NCBI GenBank assembly: GCA_002368955.1
Contig: DFDY01000117.1
Location: forward strand, 1-6,525
Direction of reading: 5' to 3'
Origin: Bacteroidales bacterium UBA3816
GTDB taxonomy: Bacteria; Bacteroidota; Bacteroidia; Bacteroidales; P3
DNA length: 6,525 nucleotides
Part shown: piece after piece, positions 5,845 to 6,525 of the stretch
Layout: every line of letters starts with the position of its first letter
Position numbering within the stretch: the stretch's first letter is position 1
Made by a program: the position numbers and the translations under genes
The notes under the pieces: model-generated
Databases searched by the model: none
What the model was told of the DNA's origin: nothing
Seen by the model: only the letters and a program-made list of their open reading frames with translations

Positions 5845-5870
5845 GTTAAATAATTGTTAAATCTGACGTG

Positions 5871-5908
5871 ATGGACAAGTCCTCAAAAATAGCCTATTTT
5901 TTGTCCAT
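5871..5908. repeat. Inverted repeat with nested A/T stem
   Basis: ATGGACAA (5871-5878) pairs with TTGTCCAT (5901-5908), and inside it AAAATA (5886-5891) pairs with TATTTT (5895-5900). The left side carries a bulge, GTCCTC plus an A. On neither strand is the structure followed by a T-run, so it is a poor terminator. It stands between the 28-bp palindrome and the promoter-linked palindrome. Confidence 0.35.
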
Positions 5909-5920
5909 TACATCCAAAAG

Positions 5921-5948
5921 CAGCATATATATTATAATATATATGCTG
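5921..5948. repeat. 28-bp perfect A/T-rich palindrome
   Basis: The sequence from CAGCATATAT at the left to ATATATGCTG at the right is its own reverse complement over all 28 bases, with TATA at the exact centre. On the minus strand it is followed by CTTTTGG, a weak T-run. It may end transcripts arriving from the right, bind a protein, or be a cruciform-prone remnant of a mobile element. Confidence 0.6.
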
Positions 5949-6153
5949 TATGGCAATCGTAAACGGTTGGCCGCCAGCACGATGTGCACAACTCATTGAT
6001 TTCTTCGTCGGTTAGGTGTTTTTCTCCGATGGCCAAAAGTAAAAACGTCTGAGATTCAATGTTTTTTCGTCTAAGCGGACGAACCTTCGGCGAACCTTCG
6101 ACGAACTTTCGAGGGACTTTCAAAAACCTTCGTCCGCTGGCAGCGTAGCCCAT
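5932..6153 (-). CDS. Doubtful 73-codon ORF, possible gene remnant
   Basis: The first part, up to about residue 28, is made by the 11-bp tandem repeats and looks non-coding. The second part (IGEKHLTDEEINEL, then CTSCWRPTVYDCH) looks more protein-like, with a C-x2-C-x7-C-H pattern that could bind metal. The stop codon falls in the middle of the 28-bp palindrome. I do not recognise a family. It may be the tail of a decayed or mobile-element gene, or chance. Confidence 0.2.
   Translation of the reverse strand: MGYAASGRRFLKVPRKFVEGSPKVRPLRRKNIESQTFLLLAIGEKHLTDEEINELCTSCWRPTVYDCHTAYIL
6074..6138. repeat. Five 11-bp degenerate tandem repeats framed by a 10-bp inverted repeat
   Basis: Consecutive 11-base units run from 6080: CGAACCTTCGG, CGAACCTTCGA, CGAACTTTCGA, GGGACTTTCAA, AAACCTTCGTC (ending 6134). 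The first three are nearly identical and each contains CGAA and TTCG, a small inverted pair; the last two have diverged. AGCGGACGAA (6074-6083) and TTCGTCCGCT (6129-6138) are exact reverse complements and frame the array. The 11-base period is close to one helical turn. Confidence 0.7.
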
Positions 6154-6256
6154 CCTGGGGGCGACTTCTGGGTTCCGAAAACGGTGTGGCTGCCGTCCGA
6201 AGGAGAGCTATCAACTTTAATGTAGGCAGCAGTATCGGCCAATGGGGGAAAATAAG

Positions 6257-6287
6257 AACTCTCCCCTCGGTAACCGAAGGGAGAGTT
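6257..6287 (-). terminator. Hairpin, probable terminator of the epimerase/dehydratase gene
   Basis: AACTCTCCC (6257-6265) pairs with GGGAGAGTT (6279-6287), and TCGG pairs with CCGA inside, with one mismatch between the two stems and a TAA loop. On the minus strand the hairpin is followed by CTTATTTTCC, a moderate T-rich tail. It lies about 113 bases after the stop at 6400, rather far for a simple terminator. Similar hairpins are common between Bacteroidales genes. Confidence 0.5.
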
Positions 6288-6399
6288 GGTATGAGAGTTG
6301 GGGTTGCCAACTGCGTGTCTTGCGACTGGACTGAGCCGACCTATCCGCTGTCTCTGGCTGGCGATCAGCCAAGGAGGGCTGCCGGACAGGCAGTAAGGG

Positions 6400-6525
6400 C
6401 TACAGCAGTTTCTTCTTGAGGTTGTCGATCATGTCGACGGTCATCTTCTCCAGGTCGTACTGGGGATTCCAGCCCCACTCGTTGCGGGCGCAGCTGTCGT
6501 CCATCTTGTCGGGCCAGCTGTCGGC
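6400..6525 (-). CDS. C-terminal end of an NAD-dependent epimerase/dehydratase, L-threonine 3-dehydrogenase-like
   Basis: The last 41 residues and a TAG stop are present; the rest lies beyond the right edge. The tail reads ADSWPDKMDDSCARNEWGWN, then PQYDLEKMTVDMIDNLKKKL and a final L. The DSWP...DDS.AR.EWGW.P.YDL..MT.DM pattern is the usual ending of the short-chain-dehydrogenase type of L-threonine 3-dehydrogenase in Bacteroidetes, which oxidises L-threonine to 2-amino-3-oxobutyrate with NAD. A related UDP-sugar epimerase is possible, because the substrate-deciding residues are outside the window. Codon use is G+C-rich like the dipeptidase operon. Confidence 0.78.
   Translation of the reverse strand, partial: ADSWPDKMDDSCARNEWGWNPQYDLEKMTVDMIDNLKKKLL

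Noticed and set aside
6120..6400. Long stop-free minus-strand frame downstream of the dehydrogenase stop
   Set aside because: It has no start codon, runs through the terminator hairpin and ends in the 11-bp repeats. Its open state most likely reflects composition, though a readthrough or frameshifted tail cannot be fully excluded.
6071..6419. Two opposite-strand ORFs at 6071-6310 (minus) and 6186-6419 (plus)
   Set aside because: Both are built from the tandem repeats and the terminator hairpin, with no protein-like features; the plus-strand one also runs into the dehydrogenase gene.

Overview
The window looks like a chromosomal segment from the order Bacteroidales, probably a gut Prevotella/Bacteroides-type organism. 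The evidence is a fimbrillin-like plus FISUMP-like surface lipoprotein, a Bacteroidetes-type metal-site-degenerate arginase-family protein, Bacteroides-style promoter boxes (TTTG and TAnnTTTG) instead of -35/-10, and A-rich leaders in place of clear Shine-Dalgarno sites. Every gene I can support lies on the minus strand, so the window reads biologically from right to left.

Right end (6525 to about 5720): the last 41 codons of an NAD-dependent epimerase/dehydratase, most like L-threonine 3-dehydrogenase, then a terminator-like hairpin. A gene-poor stretch of about 680 bases follows. It holds five degenerate 11-bp tandem repeats boxed by a 10-bp inverted repeat, a doubtful small ORF, a perfect 28-bp AT-rich palindrome, a second inverted repeat, and a perfect 16-bp palindrome next to a good -7 box. 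I see nothing convincing in 6139-6256 or 6288-6399.

Centre (5718 to 3521): a probable short operon of a 38-codon ORF, an 81-codon small protein and a 558-residue lipoprotein, closed by a strong intrinsic terminator. The two small ORFs share an N-terminal pattern (LGL-x9-AKK, then a nearby YM), which suggests duplication with truncation. The lipoprotein joins a fimbrillin-like N-terminal part to a FISUMP-like C-terminal part and is probably surface exposed.

Left half (3400 to 253): a promoter region with a 14-bp palindrome, then a two-gene operon. The first gene is a secreted C69-family dipeptidase whose predicted signal-peptide cleavage would expose the catalytic cysteine. The second is a cytoplasmic arginase/formiminoglutamase-family protein that has lost three of the six canonical metal ligands. 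The genes overlap by one base (TAATG), so translation is probably coupled. Both are G+C-rich compared with the lipoprotein cassette.

Left edge (63-244): an intergenic element with 25-bp imperfect terminal inverted repeats and four to five internal stems arranged like a cloverleaf. It may be a miniature transposable element or a structured RNA. I do not recognise the family. It and the small-ORF/lipoprotein cassette are the most novel-looking parts of the window.
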